64,000 nucleotides of DNA from Mycobacterium sp. (GTDB lineage: Bacteria > Actinomycetota > Actinomycetes > Mycobacteriales > Mycobacteriaceae): positions 59,872 through 123,871 of the forward strand of contig JAKFVT010000042.1 of NCBI GenBank assembly GCA_021732005.1, written 5' to 3'. This document shows positions 49,675-58,728 of the stretch, piece by piece. The stretch's first letter is position 1; each line of letters opens with the position of its first letter. The notes under the pieces are model-generated. The model was given only the letters and a program-made list of their open reading frames with translations, was not told the origin of the DNA and ran no database searches. A program made the position numbers and the translations under genes.

Positions 49675-51305
49675 GAGATGACTGTATTCACCACTTCACG
49701 CGCGGCATCCTGCACCTCCGCCAGGTGTTCGGGCCCCTTGAACGACTCGGCGTAAATCTTGTAGACGTCCTCGGTGCCCGACGGCCGGGCGGCGAACCAG
49801 CCGTCGGCGGTGGTCACCTTCAGCCCGCCCAGCGGCGCGCCGTTGCCCGGCGCGGTGGTCAGCTTGGCGGTGATCGGCTCGCCGGCCAGCTCGGTGGCGC
49901 TGACCTGGTCCGGGGACAGCTTGGCCAGCCGCGCCTTCTGCTCCCGGTTGGCCGGGGCATCGACGCGGGCATAGACCGGCGCCCCGTACTTGGCCGCCAG
50001 CTCGGCGTAGCGCTCAGATGGCGACGACCCGGTGACCGCCTGGATCTCCGACGCCAGCAGGGCCAGGATGATGCCGTCCTTGTCGGTGGTCCACACCGAG
50101 CCGTCACGGCGCAGGAACGACGCCCCCGCCGACTCTTCACCACCGAAACCGATTGTCCCGCTGATCAATCCGTCGACAAACCACTTGAATCCCACCGGCA
50201 CCTCGATCAGGTTGCGACCCAGGCCGGCCACCACCCGGTCGATGATCGACGAGCTGACCGCCGTCTTGCCGACAGCCACACTGGCCGGCCAGTCCGGCCG
50301 GTGCGAGAACAGATAGTCGATCGCCACCGCCAGATAGTGGTTGGGGTTCATCAGCCCCGCATCGGGGGTGACGATGCCGTGCCGGTCGGAGTCGGCGTCG
50401 TTGCCGGTGGCGATCTGATAGGACTCCCTATTGGCTATCAGCGATGCCATCGCGTTCGGCGAGCTGCAGTCCATCCGGATCTTGCCGTCGGTGTCCAGCG
50501 TCATGAACCGCCACGTCGCATCGACCAACGGGTTGACCACGGTGAGGTCGAGGTCGTGGCGTTCGGCGATGGCCGCCCAATAGTCCACGCTCGCCCCGCC
50601 CAGCGGGTCGGCCCCGATGCGGATCTTCTCGGCGCGGATCGCGTGGATGTCCACGACGTTCGGCAGATCGGCGACGTAGGCGTCCATATAGTCGTGACGC
50701 TCGGCGTGTGAAAGGGCACGGGCCAGCGGCATCCGCTTCACGTCCTTGAGACCGCCGCGCAGAATCTCGTTGGCACGCTTGGCGATCACCCCGGTGGCGT
50801 CGCTGTCGGCCGGGCCGCCGTTGGGCGGGTTGTATTTGAACCCGCCGTCCCGCGGCGGATTGTGCGACGGCGTGACGACGATACCGTCGGCCAGACCTGA
50901 GCTCAGCCCGCGATTGAATACCAGGATGGCATGGCTGACCGCCGGGGTCGGGGTGTAGCGGTCGGCCGAATCGATCATCGCCACAACGTCATTGGCGGCC
51001 AGCACCTCCAACGCCGACACCCAGGCCGGCTCGGACAGCCCATGGGTGTCACGCCCGATGAACAGCGGCCCGGTGGTGCCCTGCGCGGCGCGGTACTCGA
51101 CGATCGCCTGCGTGGTGGCCAGGATGTGCGCCTCGTTGAACGCGCCGTCCAGGCTGGAACCGCGATGCCCCGAGGTGCCGAACACCACCTGCTGGTCGAT
51201 GTTGTCGGGATCGGGGTTCACCGAGTAATACGCGGTGACCAGATGGGGCAGATCGACGAGGTCTTCGGGGAGCGCCGGCTTACCGGCGCGGGGGTTAGCC
51301 GCCAT
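49671..51305 (-). CDS. pgm: Phosphoglucomutase (alpha-D-glucose specific)
   Basis: Interconverts glucose-1-phosphate and glucose-6-phosphate for glycogen, trehalose and cell-wall sugar synthesis. Of 544 residues, ~38 begins with VVFGTSGHRGSSLDGAF. The catalytic Ser is in VVTPSHNPPRDGGFKYN (~145), the metal loop is in ATGNDADSDRHGIV (~305), the sugar loop is FGGEESAGASFLRRDG (~385), and the phosphate loop is FAARPSGTEDVYKIYAE (~515). It corresponds to M. tuberculosis pgmA (Rv3068c) in both type and neighbours. Confidence 0.97.
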   Translation of the reverse strand: MAANPRAGKPALPEDLVDLPHLVTAYYSVNPDPDNIDQQVVFGTSGHRGSSLDGAFNEAHILATTQAIVEYRAAQGTTGPLFIGRDTHGLSEPAWVSALEVLAANDVVAMIDSADRYTPTPAVSHAILVFNRGLSSGLADGIVVTPSHNPPRDGGFKYNPPNGGPADSDATGVIAKRANEILRGGLKDVKRMPLARALSHAERHDYMDAYVADLPNVVDIHAIRAEKIRIGADPLGGASVDYWAAIAERHDLDLTVVNPLVDATWRFMTLDTDGKIRMDCSSPNAMASLIANRESYQIATGNDADSDRHGIVTPDAGLMNPNHYLAVAIDYLFSHRPDWPASVAVGKTAVSSSIIDRVVAGLGRNLIEVPVGFKWFVDGLISGTIGFGGEESAGASFLRRDGSVWTTDKDGIILALLASEIQAVTGSSPSERYAELAAKYGAPVYARVDAPANREQKARLAKLSPDQVSATELAGEPITAKLTTAPGNGAPLGGLKVTTADGWFAARPSGTEDVYKIYAESFKGPEHLAEVQDAAREVVNTVIS

Positions 51306-51373
51306 GACGCCAATTCTGCCTTCCCTAGGGTGATACTTGCTCGCGGATTCATCGACGGTTAAGGGGGTTGCCC

Positions 51374-51772
51374 GTGTTCGGTCACGACAACCGGGAACTG
51401 GCGGCCGTGTTCGTCGGCGGCGCGTTGGGCACCCTTGCGAGGGCGATCCTCGCGACGGTCTTCGCCGACGACCCGGCGCACTGGCCGTGGGCGACGTTCG
51501 GCGTCAACATCGTGGGCGCCTTCCTGCTCGGTTACTTCACCACCCGCCTGCTCGAACGACTGCCGTTGTCGAGTTACCGCCGGCCACTGCTGGGCACCGG
51601 CCTCTGCGGCGGACTGACAACGTTTTCGACCATGCAGGTCGAGACGCTGAAGATGATCGAGCACCACCACTACGGCCTCGCGGCCGCCTACAGCGCGGTC
51701 AGCATCGCCGCCGGACTGCTGGCCGTTTACGTCGCGACGGCTCTGGTCCGTCGGGTCAGGATCCGCGCGTGA
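51374..51772 (+). CDS. crcB: Fluoride channel CrcB/Fluc, first subunit
   Basis: A 132-residue membrane protein with four helices that exports fluoride. Family motifs are GGALGTLARAIL, TFGVNIVGAFLLGYF and GLCGGLTTFSTMQVE. AAGGGGG lies six bases before the GTG. A second crcB follows with a GTGA overlap. In actinobacteria Fluc channels are often antiparallel heterodimers of two such gene products. No fluoride riboswitch is visible upstream. Confidence 0.95.
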   Translation: MFGHDNRELAAVFVGGALGTLARAILATVFADDPAHWPWATFGVNIVGAFLLGYFTTRLLERLPLSSYRRPLLGTGLCGGLTTFSTMQVETLKMIEHHHYGLAAAYSAVSIAAGLLAVYVATALVRRVRIRA

Positions 51773-52134
51773 CCGTCGCGATCTGGGCGGGCGTGATGCT
51801 GATCGGCGGGCTGGGTTCGGTGGCCCGGTTCATGGTCGATCGCGCGGTCGCGCGCCGCGCGGCACGGTCGTTCCCGTTCGGCACGCTGGCGGTCAACATC
51901 AGTGGTGCGGTGCTGCTCGGCTTCATCAGCGGGCTCACCCTCAGCCAGCACGCCGCGCTGCTGGCCGGCACCGCCTTCGTCGGGGCGTACACCACGTTCT
52001 CGACGTGGATGCTGGAGACGCAACGGCTCACCGAGGAACGCCAGATCTGGCCCGCGATAACCAATCTCGTCGTGAGCGTCATCCTGGGTGTCGCCGCGGC
52101 GATGCTCGGCCAGTGGATTGCGGGGATGCTGTGA
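51769..52134 (+). CDS. crcB: Fluoride channel CrcB/Fluc, second subunit
   Basis: A 121-residue partner with the same fold (GGLGSVARFMVDRAVAR, FPFGTLAVNISGAVLLG, GTAFVGAYTTFSTWMLE). It is coupled to the upstream crcB and, through a second GTGA overlap, to the DUF190 gene. The pair matches Rv3069-Rv3070 in order. Confidence 0.95.
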   Translation: MTVAIWAGVMLIGGLGSVARFMVDRAVARRAARSFPFGTLAVNISGAVLLGFISGLTLSQHAALLAGTAFVGAYTTFSTWMLETQRLTEERQIWPAITNLVVSVILGVAAAMLGQWIAGML

Positions 52135-53192
52135 ACGACACCTACCTCAAGCTGACCGCGTTCTTCGGCGAGCGCCAGCGCTCCGGTTCCCGCTTCCTGG
52201 CGGAGGCGATGCTCGACCTGTACGCGCAACGCCAGGTGGCGCAGAGCGTGATGTTGCGCGGCATCGCCAGCTTCGGCCCGCGACACGTGATCCGTAGCGA
52301 CGAATCGCTGACGCTGTCCGAGGATCCGCCGATCGCGGTGGCCGCCGTCGACACCGCGGAGACCATCGGCGGGCTGATCGACGACGTCATCGCCATCACC
52401 AAGCGCGGCTTGATCACCCTGGAGCGGGCCCGGCTCTACAGCGGTGAGCTGCCCGACGGCGACGACGGGGTCAAGCTCACCGTCTATGTCGGGCGACGGC
52501 ATCGAATCAACGGCGCGGCCGCCTTCTACGCGGTGTGCGATCTACTGCACCGCCACCACTTCGCCGGGGCGACGGTGTTCCTCGGCGTGGACGGCACCGC
52601 GGACGGCCGGCGGCGCCGGGCCCGCTTTTTCAGCGGGAACACCGACGTGCCGATCATGATCATCGCCATCGGAACCGCCGCGCAGGCCCGGCGCGCGCTG
52701 CCCGAACTCGAAGGACTGATGGACCAGCCGCTGGTGACCGTCGAACGTGTGCAGGTCCTCAAACGCGACGGCCAACTGCTCGCCCGTCCGCCGGCGCTGC
52801 CCGCCGTCGACGCACACGGCCGCGAACTGCGTCAGAAGCTGACGATCCACACCGACGCATCCACCCATCACGACGGGGTCCCCGTCCACCGGGCCCTGGT
52901 GCGGCGACTCTGGGAATCCAACACCGCCGGCGGCGCCACCGTCCTACGCGGAATCTGGGGCTTCCACGGAGACCATAAACCCCACGGCGACAAGCTGATT
53001 CAGTACGGCCGCCAGGTGCCGGTGACCACCATCGTCGTCGACACCCCGGAGGTCATCGCCCAGTGCTTCGACCTCATCGACGACGTGACCGGCCGCCACG
53101 GGCTGGTCACCTCCGAGATGGTGCCGGCCCTGCTGATGCTCGACGGCGACATCCGTCAGGGCGCCACCGATCTGGCCGACTACCGGTACTGA
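52131..53192 (+). CDS. DUF190 protein with two tandem domains
   Basis: A 353-residue soluble protein of two DUF190 (PII-like) repeats: residues ~1-105 (YLKLTAFFGERQRSGSRFLA, MLRGIASFGPRH) and ~112-340 (KLTVYVGRRHRINGAAAFYA, VHRALVRRLWESNTAGGATV, LRGIWGFHGDHKPHG). DUF190 genes are very often next to crcB, and a role in fluoride sensing or channel control is suspected but not shown. The GTG overlaps the crcB stop. Equivalent in place to Rv3071. Confidence 0.9.
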   Translation: MNDTYLKLTAFFGERQRSGSRFLAEAMLDLYAQRQVAQSVMLRGIASFGPRHVIRSDESLTLSEDPPIAVAAVDTAETIGGLIDDVIAITKRGLITLERARLYSGELPDGDDGVKLTVYVGRRHRINGAAAFYAVCDLLHRHHFAGATVFLGVDGTADGRRRRARFFSGNTDVPIMIIAIGTAAQARRALPELEGLMDQPLVTVERVQVLKRDGQLLARPPALPAVDAHGRELRQKLTIHTDASTHHDGVPVHRALVRRLWESNTAGGATVLRGIWGFHGDHKPHGDKLIQYGRQVPVTTIVVDTPEVIAQCFDLIDDVTGRHGLVTSEMVPALLMLDGDIRQGATDLADYRY

Positions 53193-53196
53193 CCAG

Positions 53197-53529
53197 TCAG
53201 CTGTCGGCCAGCACCGTCAGCAGGACCACCGAGTCTTCGATGGCCTGCAAGCCGTGCCGATCCCGCGGTACCACCAGCAGATCACCGGTCTGGCCTTCCC
53301 ACGCCTCGTCGGCGGTGGCCAGCCGGACGTGGCCGCGGAGCACCTGCAGCGTCGTCTCCCCCGGCGAGTGGTGCTCGCTGAGTTCATGGCCACTGGCCAG
53401 GGCGATCAGCGTCTGCCGCAGCTGGTGATCGTGGCCGCCGTGCACGGTGTGTGCGGCCCGGCCACTGTTCGACGAGCGGGCCGCGGCCAGCTGTTCGTCG
53501 GCGAGCTGGGGCAGCGAGATCGAATCCAT
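53197..53529 (-). CDS. Cupin-domain protein
   Basis: A 110-residue small beta-barrel. The cupin motif is HELSEHHSPGETTLQVLRG, followed by GDLLVVPRDRHGLQ, so metal ligands seem present. Such proteins are often sensors or small enzymes of unknown substrate. GGAGG lies before the ATG used; an ATG four codons earlier has no ribosome site. It converges with the DUF190 gene. Confidence 0.85.
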   Translation of the reverse strand: MDSISLPQLADEQLAAARSSNSGRAAHTVHGGHDHQLRQTLIALASGHELSEHHSPGETTLQVLRGHVRLATADEAWEGQTGDLLVVPRDRHGLQAIEDSVVLLTVLADS

Positions 53530-53553
53530 GATTTCCTCCATCAGCTTCTTCTA

Positions 53554-53988
53554 TCAAAGGCCAAGCAGCAGAACGCCACTGGACAGCAGCGCCACCACCT
53601 TGACGACTTCCAACACCACATAGACGTAGTGCGCGCGCGACCGTCCGCTCTCAGCCTGGCCGGCGTCGGCCAAGACGGCGTCCGAGCGCCGCGTCAGCGC
53701 GGGACGCACGCCGACCACTTGAATCACCAGCGCTGCGACGGCCACCAGCACCGCCACGACGAGGCCTCGACCGGGGCTACCGACCACCAACGCGACGGCG
53801 ATGACCACCGCCAGCACCGCTTCGCAGATGTTGAGAGCCCGAAAAACAAGCCGGCCGATACCGAGTCCGAGCGGAATCGTGACTCCGGGGGCACGGAATT
53901 TCAGCGGTGCCTCCAGGAACGAAATGGCCAGCACCATCCCCAGCCAGACGAACACCGCCGCAACCGCGACTGCAGTCCAGTGGTTCAC
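53554..53988 (-). CDS. DUF1772-like membrane protein
   Basis: A 144-residue protein with four hydrophobic helices (AVAVAAVFVWLGMVLAISFL, CEAVLAVVIAVALVVG, LVVAVLVAVAALVIQVVGV, VVLEVVKVVALLSSGVLLL). The pattern with an FLEAPLKFRAPG loop after helix 1 is that of DUF1772-type or anthrone-oxygenase-like membrane proteins. It reads toward the cupin gene and may form an operon with it (24 bases between). Function unknown. Confidence 0.78.
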   Translation of the reverse strand: MNHWTAVAVAAVFVWLGMVLAISFLEAPLKFRAPGVTIPLGLGIGRLVFRALNICEAVLAVVIAVALVVGSPGRGLVVAVLVAVAALVIQVVGVRPALTRRSDAVLADAGQAESGRSRAHYVYVVLEVVKVVALLSSGVLLLGL

Positions 53989-54062
53989 CGCGCTCCCTCA
54001 CCGTCGGCACCCAGCTTGTTCAGACCCAACTCTGCCAGACGCGCGTGGTGGTACGGGCCATC

Positions 54063-54263
54063 ATGGTGGTCATGGGCGAGGACCACGTAGCGGTACTGCA
54101 GAGGTGGGAAGACGCCGGCGCGCACTGGGCGGTGATCGATCGTCACGCCCAGTCGGTCACCGTCGGGTTGTACCGCTGCGACGGCGGCGAAGAAGTCGAC
54201 CGGTTCACCTCACACGACCCCGCACTCCTGGAATTCGTGCGGGGTCGTGAGAGCAGCTTCTGA
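54063..54263 (+). CDS. Small conserved actinobacterial protein
   Basis: A 66-residue protein (AVLQRWEDAGAHWAVIDRHA, SVTVGLYRCDGGEEVDRFTS, DPALLEFVRGRESSF). I recall near-identical small proteins in many mycobacteria, always without an assigned function. No clear ribosome site; the ATG at 54072 is an alternative. No membrane segment. Confidence 0.75.
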   Translation: MVVMGEDHVAVLQRWEDAGAHWAVIDRHAQSVTVGLYRCDGGEEVDRFTSHDPALLEFVRGRESSF

Positions 54264-54271
54264 CACGCGGC

Positions 54272-54619
54272 CTACAGCTGAATGAAGCCGCCGTTCCACC
54301 ACACACCCCACGCCGGCAGGTCCGCATTCCACACCACCGGCAGCCACGGCGCCCACGGCGGTGGCGGCGGCGCGGGCGGAGCCCAGACGGGCACGACGTC
54401 GTCATAGTCAGCGCGGTGTCCCGGAGAAGGCAGGTAGCCCTGTCCCGGCGGCAGCGGATTGCCCGGTGCGCCCGCGTTCACTCCCGGCCCGTTCGGGACC
54501 CACGGCGGGCCCGGCGGACCATGCGGATCGGCGTGAGCCAGTCCGGCTGCTGCGCTCAGCGTGGTGGCGAGCGCCGCAGTCGCCAGCGCCGCCTTGGCGG
54601 TCCAGTTGTGCTTTGTCAT
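54272..54619 (-). CDS. Secreted proline/tryptophan-rich protein
   Basis: A 115-residue exported protein. The signal peptide is KAALATAALATTLSAAAG ending LAHADPH. The mature part is rich in Pro, Gly and Trp (PPGPPWVPNGPGVN, PPPPPWAPWLPVV, LPAWGVWWNGGFIQL) with no known domain. Probably cell-wall associated. It converges on the small gene before it and diverges from the lipoprotein gene. Confidence 0.78.
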   Translation of the reverse strand: MTKHNWTAKAALATAALATTLSAAAGLAHADPHGPPGPPWVPNGPGVNAGAPGNPLPPGQGYLPSPGHRADYDDVVPVWAPPAPPPPPWAPWLPVVWNADLPAWGVWWNGGFIQL

Positions 54620-54667
54620 GATGCAAACCCGCTTACCCTCGCGGCGCGGTGCGGTAAACAGAGGCTG

Positions 54668-55174
54668 ATGCGCAGCACGGTGTGGGGCATGGTGATCGCT
54701 GTGGCGATCACCGCGGCCGCAGGCTGCGGTGGACGTGCGGACACCACCCCGACCGTGACCACCACGCCCCCGCCGACCTCGACGAATACCACCGCGGTGG
54801 CCGCACCGGCGGTGCAGGCCCGCTCGGTGAAGTGGGTGGACCTCGAGGCAGGCGACTGTCTGGCCGACCCGCCGCCCGCCGATCCCGCTGTCGTCCAGGT
54901 CAGCGTTGTCGACTGTGCCCAACCCCACCTGGCCGAGACCTATCTACGTGCGCCGATCCCGGTGAACGCAGCCCTCGACGACGTCGCGACCCGCGAATGC
55001 AGGACCGGCTTTGCGCAGTACACCGGCGCCGCTGCCACGGCAGGCGCCTACACCACCAGCTACCTGATCGACTCCGACCAGGACCGAACGTCGGACAATC
55101 CCTATCCCAGCACGGTGATTTGCCTGCTGCAGGGCGCCGACGGGCAACCGCTGACCGGCACGGCACGCCGCTGA
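54668..55174 (+). CDS. Lipoprotein with Septum_form-type domain
   Basis: A 168-residue membrane-anchored lipoprotein. The lipobox is TAAAGC (Cys near 20), followed by a Thr/Pro-rich linker and a domain from ~50 (VKWVDLEAGDCLADPP, VVDCAQPHLAETYLR, CRTGFAQYTG) with paired Cys residues that fit the Septum_form family. In other actinomycetes such proteins are linked to septation, but evidence is thin. Stands alone. Confidence 0.82.
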   Translation: MRSTVWGMVIAVAITAAAGCGGRADTTPTVTTTPPPTSTNTTAVAAPAVQARSVKWVDLEAGDCLADPPPADPAVVQVSVVDCAQPHLAETYLRAPIPVNAALDDVATRECRTGFAQYTGAAATAGAYTTSYLIDSDQDRTSDNPYPSTVICLLQGADGQPLTGTARR

Positions 55175-55232
55175 CCTGCGTCGCGTCCGACTGGGGTTGG
55201 GTGTGACGGGATCAAGCCGGTAGGGTCGATTA

Positions 55233-55252
55233 GTCGTCTAATTGTCGTCTAA
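55233..55252 (+). repeat. Tandem 9-mer upstream of the signalling operon
   Basis: GTCGTCTAA occurs at 55233 and 55244, one helix turn apart, ~55-70 bases before the start of the REC-phosphatase gene. A regulator site or part of the promoter is likely. Confidence 0.45.
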
Positions 55253-55304
55253 CGAATACCTAGGTCAAAGCGCGGCCGATCTGAACTTAAGGATCTGATC
55301 TTTC

Positions 55305-56516
55305 ATGCGCGCACCCTATGACCCACAGGTGCTGAATCCTGCTGGCTTTGCCGGTGCCACAAAGCGACCGATTTCGTTGCTGCTGATCGAGGATGATCAG
55401 GGCGATGCGATCCTGGTCGAGGAATTGATCTCCGAAGCCGGCGCCGATATCAGCGTGGAGTGGGCCGCGTCGATGGCGATCGCCCAGGAGAAGCTGGCCG
55501 TCCATCGGCCCGACTGCATTCTGCTGGATCTGAACCTGCCCGACGCCAATGGCGTCGCCGCCGTGGACCGGGTGGCCAAGCTGGATGCGGGGCTGCCGAT
55601 CGTCGTGCTCACCGGCCTCAACGACCAACACTTCGGCATGTCGGCGATGGCGTCCGGCGCCCAGGATTACCTCGTCAAAGGCCACGTCGAGCCTGAGACG
55701 TTGCACCGTTCGGTGCTGTACGCCATCGAACGCAAGCGCACCGAACTGACTGCCGTCGACCTGCACACCAGCCAGATGCGCGCCGCGGAGAACGCCCGTC
55801 TGGAGCGGGCACTGCTGCCTATGCCGATTCTGGCCGACGACCCGGGTGTCGAGATCGTGATGCAGTACCGGCCCAGCCGGGAGAACGCACTGCTCGGCGG
55901 CGACTTCTACGACATGGTGCAGACGCCGGACGGCACCGTGCATGTCATGGTCGGCGATGTGGCGGGCCACGGCCCCGACGAGGCGGCACTGGGTGCGGCG
56001 CTGCGCATCGGCTGGCGCGCATTGACGTTCGCGGGACTCCGCGGCAACGACCGGATGCGCCGCCTCGAGCAGGTTCTGCGCGCGGAGCGCGCGGGCACCG
56101 GCATCTTCGCGACCGTGCTCAGCGTCGCGATGTGGCCTAACTCGCGCGGCTTCACCGCGGTCCGCGCCGGTCACCCGGGAATGCTGCTACACGGACCGGG
56201 CACCGTCGAATGGATCGAACCACCCGCCGGACCGGCTCTGGGGCTGGGCGCACAAGAGTGGCCGCAGAACGAATTGGAGTTGCCCGACGGCCACGGGTTG
56301 GTACTGCTCACTGATGGGCTGTTCGAGGGGCACTCGGGTATCGGGGAGAAGCGACTCGGCGAAGAGGGTCTGCTCGAACTCGCCCGCTCGATCGCCGACC
56401 TGCCCGGCCCCGAATTCGTGGATGAGCTCATCAAAGGCGCCGAAGCCCGGGCCGCCTCGCATGGCGGTATGACCGACGACATCGCAGTGCTGCGCGTTGA
56501 GCGGACCCGCCGATGA
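55305..56516 (+). CDS. Response regulator with PP2C (SpoIIE/RsbU) phosphatase domain
   Basis: A 403-residue signalling phosphatase. The receiver domain lies at ~23-145 (LLIEDDQGDAILVEE, phospho-Asp in DCILLDLNLPD near 80, Lys in DYLVKGHVEP). A short linker helix follows, then the SpoIIE-type PP2C domain at ~170-400 (LLGGDFYDMV, VMVGDVAGHGPDEAA, LLTDGLFEG, GGMTDDIAVL). Such proteins dephosphorylate anti-anti-sigma factors. The stop overlaps the kinase start (ATGA). AAGGA precedes the ATG at a long distance. Confidence 0.93.
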   Translation: MRAPYDPQVLNPAGFAGATKRPISLLLIEDDQGDAILVEELISEAGADISVEWAASMAIAQEKLAVHRPDCILLDLNLPDANGVAAVDRVAKLDAGLPIVVLTGLNDQHFGMSAMASGAQDYLVKGHVEPETLHRSVLYAIERKRTELTAVDLHTSQMRAAENARLERALLPMPILADDPGVEIVMQYRPSRENALLGGDFYDMVQTPDGTVHVMVGDVAGHGPDEAALGAALRIGWRALTFAGLRGNDRMRRLEQVLRAERAGTGIFATVLSVAMWPNSRGFTAVRAGHPGMLLHGPGTVEWIEPPAGPALGLGAQEWPQNELELPDGHGLVLLTDGLFEGHSGIGEKRLGEEGLLELARSIADLPGPEFVDELIKGAEARAASHGGMTDDIAVLRVERTRR

Positions 56517-58105
56517 AGGAGGTCGCGGGCACCCGGCTGTCCGGTATGACGGTGCGGGGCTGGCTCAGCCTCGTGCTGTTGATGCTCGGGGTGGTGGTGC
56601 TCGGCGGCGCACTGGTCGCAGCGGTGCTGCTCAACCGAACCGATGAGACAAGTCGGCAGCTGATCAATGACATTCAGCCCGCCCGTGTCGCGGCGTATCA
56701 GCTGCAGGCCGCGTTACGTGATCAGGAGACCGCGGTCCGCGGCTACGTCATCGCCGCCGACACGCAATTCCTGTCGCCCTACTACGACGGCCAGCGCACC
56801 GAACAGACTGCAGCACAGGCTATTCGACGCCAGCTGGCCGGACGTCCCGAGTTACTCGCCGATCTGGATGCGATAGAGAAGTCGGCAGCCGCATGGCGCG
56901 GAGAGTACGCAGACCCGCTGATCGCCGGCGTCACGCCGGGTGCACCGAGCGTGTTGACCAAGACGACCGCGGAATCCGGAAAGTCGAAGTTCGACTCCCT
57001 GAGAGCGCTTTTCGACGCCCAGAATCAGCATCTTGCTGCCGCGCGCACGGAAGCGGTTCACCAGCTCGATACCGCACGGGCGTGGCGCGACCGCGCCTCG
57101 GCCGTGGTGATCGCCGCCTTCCTGATCACCGGTTTCGCGATCACCATCCTGATTCGCAATGCGGTCACCCGGCCCATGGGGGCCTTGGCATCAGCGTGCC
57201 GGCGAATCACCAAGGGAAACTTCGACGAGCGGATCATTCCCGAGGGGCCCAAGGACATTCGTTCGATCGCCGCCGATGTCGAGGACATGCGACGGCGTAT
57301 CGTCGAAGAACTCGCGGCGGCCAGCGACGCCCGCGCACAACTGGATGAACAGGCCGCCGAGCTACGGCGCTCCAACGCCGAGCTCGAGCAGTTCGCCTAC
57401 GTCGCATCGCACGACCTGCAGGAGCCACTGCGCAAGGTCGCTTCGTTCTGTCAGCTACTGGAGAAGCGCTACGGCGACCAGCTGGACGAACGAGGCCATC
57501 AGTACATCGATTTCGCCGTCGACGGCGCCAAGCGGATGCAGGTGCTGATCAACGACCTGTTGACGTTCTCGCGGGTCGGCCGGCTGCACTCCACCCAGGT
57601 CAACGTGAACCTCGATACCGTCCTGGACGCGGCTATCGCCAATGTGTCCACCGCGATCGAGGAGACCGGCGCCGAGATCACCCGCTCCGGCCCGTTGCCC
57701 ACGGTGACCGGTGACCCGACCCTGCTGACCATGTTGTGGCAGAACCTGGTGAGCAACGCGGTGAAGTTCCACCGCGACGACGTCGCCCCGCGCATCGCGA
57801 TCACCTCCGAAACCGGTACCGGCGACGATGACGGGCAATGGGTGTTCACGTTCTCCGACAATGGAATCGGAATCGCCGACGAATTCGTCGACAAAGTATT
57901 CGTGATTTTCCAGCGCCTGCACGGCCGGGATGCGTACGCGGGCACCGGAATCGGCCTGGCCCTGGTCAAGAAGATCGTCGAACACCACGGCGGCACCATC
58001 GCGATCGACACCGCCTACGACGGCGGGACCCGGTTCCGCTTCACCCTGCCCGCACATATGGCACCGGAAACACATGCATTGCAACTGGAAGGAACCGCTT
58101 CATGA
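56513..58105 (+). CDS. Sensor histidine kinase (CHASE3-HAMP-HisKA-HATPase)
   Basis: A 530-residue membrane kinase. Helix 1 is at ~20-42, a CHASE3-type extracytoplasmic domain at ~45-185, helix 2 at ~192-215 and HAMP at ~216-270. After a short coiled coil comes the HisKA box with AYVASHDLQEPLRKVASF (phospho-His ~302), then N, G1 and G2 boxes (WQNLVSNAVKFHRDD, FSDNGIGIADEF, GTGIGLALVKKIVEHHGG). This kinase class is like those paired with Rcp1-type receivers. It is coupled on both sides by ATGA overlaps. Confidence 0.93.
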   Translation: MKEVAGTRLSGMTVRGWLSLVLLMLGVVVLGGALVAAVLLNRTDETSRQLINDIQPARVAAYQLQAALRDQETAVRGYVIAADTQFLSPYYDGQRTEQTAAQAIRRQLAGRPELLADLDAIEKSAAAWRGEYADPLIAGVTPGAPSVLTKTTAESGKSKFDSLRALFDAQNQHLAAARTEAVHQLDTARAWRDRASAVVIAAFLITGFAITILIRNAVTRPMGALASACRRITKGNFDERIIPEGPKDIRSIAADVEDMRRRIVEELAAASDARAQLDEQAAELRRSNAELEQFAYVASHDLQEPLRKVASFCQLLEKRYGDQLDERGHQYIDFAVDGAKRMQVLINDLLTFSRVGRLHSTQVNVNLDTVLDAAIANVSTAIEETGAEITRSGPLPTVTGDPTLLTMLWQNLVSNAVKFHRDDVAPRIAITSETGTGDDDGQWVFTFSDNGIGIADEFVDKVFVIFQRLHGRDAYAGTGIGLALVKKIVEHHGGTIAIDTAYDGGTRFRFTLPAHMAPETHALQLEGTAS

Positions 58106-58554
58106 GCGACAGCAGTCGCGCCATCGACGTCCTGCTCATCGAGGACGACCCCGGAGACGAGCTGATCACCCGAGAGGCGTTCGAGCACAACAAGCTCAAG
58201 AACACCTTGCATGTGGTGCACGACGGGCAGGAAGGCCTGGACTATCTGTACCGGCGCGGCCCGTTCGCCGATGCCCCGCGGCCCGACCTCATCCTGCTCG
58301 ACCTGAACCTGCCCAAGTACGACGGGCGCCAGCTGCTGGAGAAGATCAAGTCCGACGACGACCTGGGCACCATCCCGGTGGTCGTGCTCACCACCTCGTC
58401 GGCCGAAGAGGACATCCTGCGCAGCTACAAACTGCACGCCAACGCCTATGTCACCAAACCGGTCGACCTCGACCAGTTCATGAGCGCGGTCCGGCAGATC
58501 GACGAGTTCTTCGTCCAGGTGGTCCGGCTGCCGGGGGGCTCCCAGTCCCGGTGA
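58102..58554 (+). CDS. Single-domain response regulator (Rcp1-like)
   Basis: A 150-residue receiver domain without output: VLLIEDDPGDELITREAF, the phospho-Asp in LILLDLNLPKYDGRQLL (~70), Thr/Ser in VVVLTTSSAEEDI and Lys in AYVTKPVDLDQF. The extended loop LYRRGPFADAPRPDL is typical of Rcp1-like receivers that partner phytochrome-type kinases. Coupled to the kinase. Probably shuttles phosphate between the kinase and the REC-phosphatase. Confidence 0.93.
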   Translation: MSDSSRAIDVLLIEDDPGDELITREAFEHNKLKNTLHVVHDGQEGLDYLYRRGPFADAPRPDLILLDLNLPKYDGRQLLEKIKSDDDLGTIPVVVLTTSSAEEDILRSYKLHANAYVTKPVDLDQFMSAVRQIDEFFVQVVRLPGGSQSR

Positions 58555-58728
58555 CACCCGGTGCGCAGCAAATCTGAGCAGGGCCTACCGACCGTTTGCG
58601 GTAGGTCGAACCGCTCATCCTGATTCGCCCGTACGACGGCGTCGCACCAGCTCCTAACTCTTTGGGGGTAGGAATTAGCCCCTATTGAGGAGCAGCAACC
58701 ACAGCAACGCTCACGATAGCGTTCCGCC

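Noticed and set aside
51306..51373. Fluoride riboswitch before crcB
   Set aside because: The 68-base leader has none of the conserved crcB-motif pairing or loop sequences.
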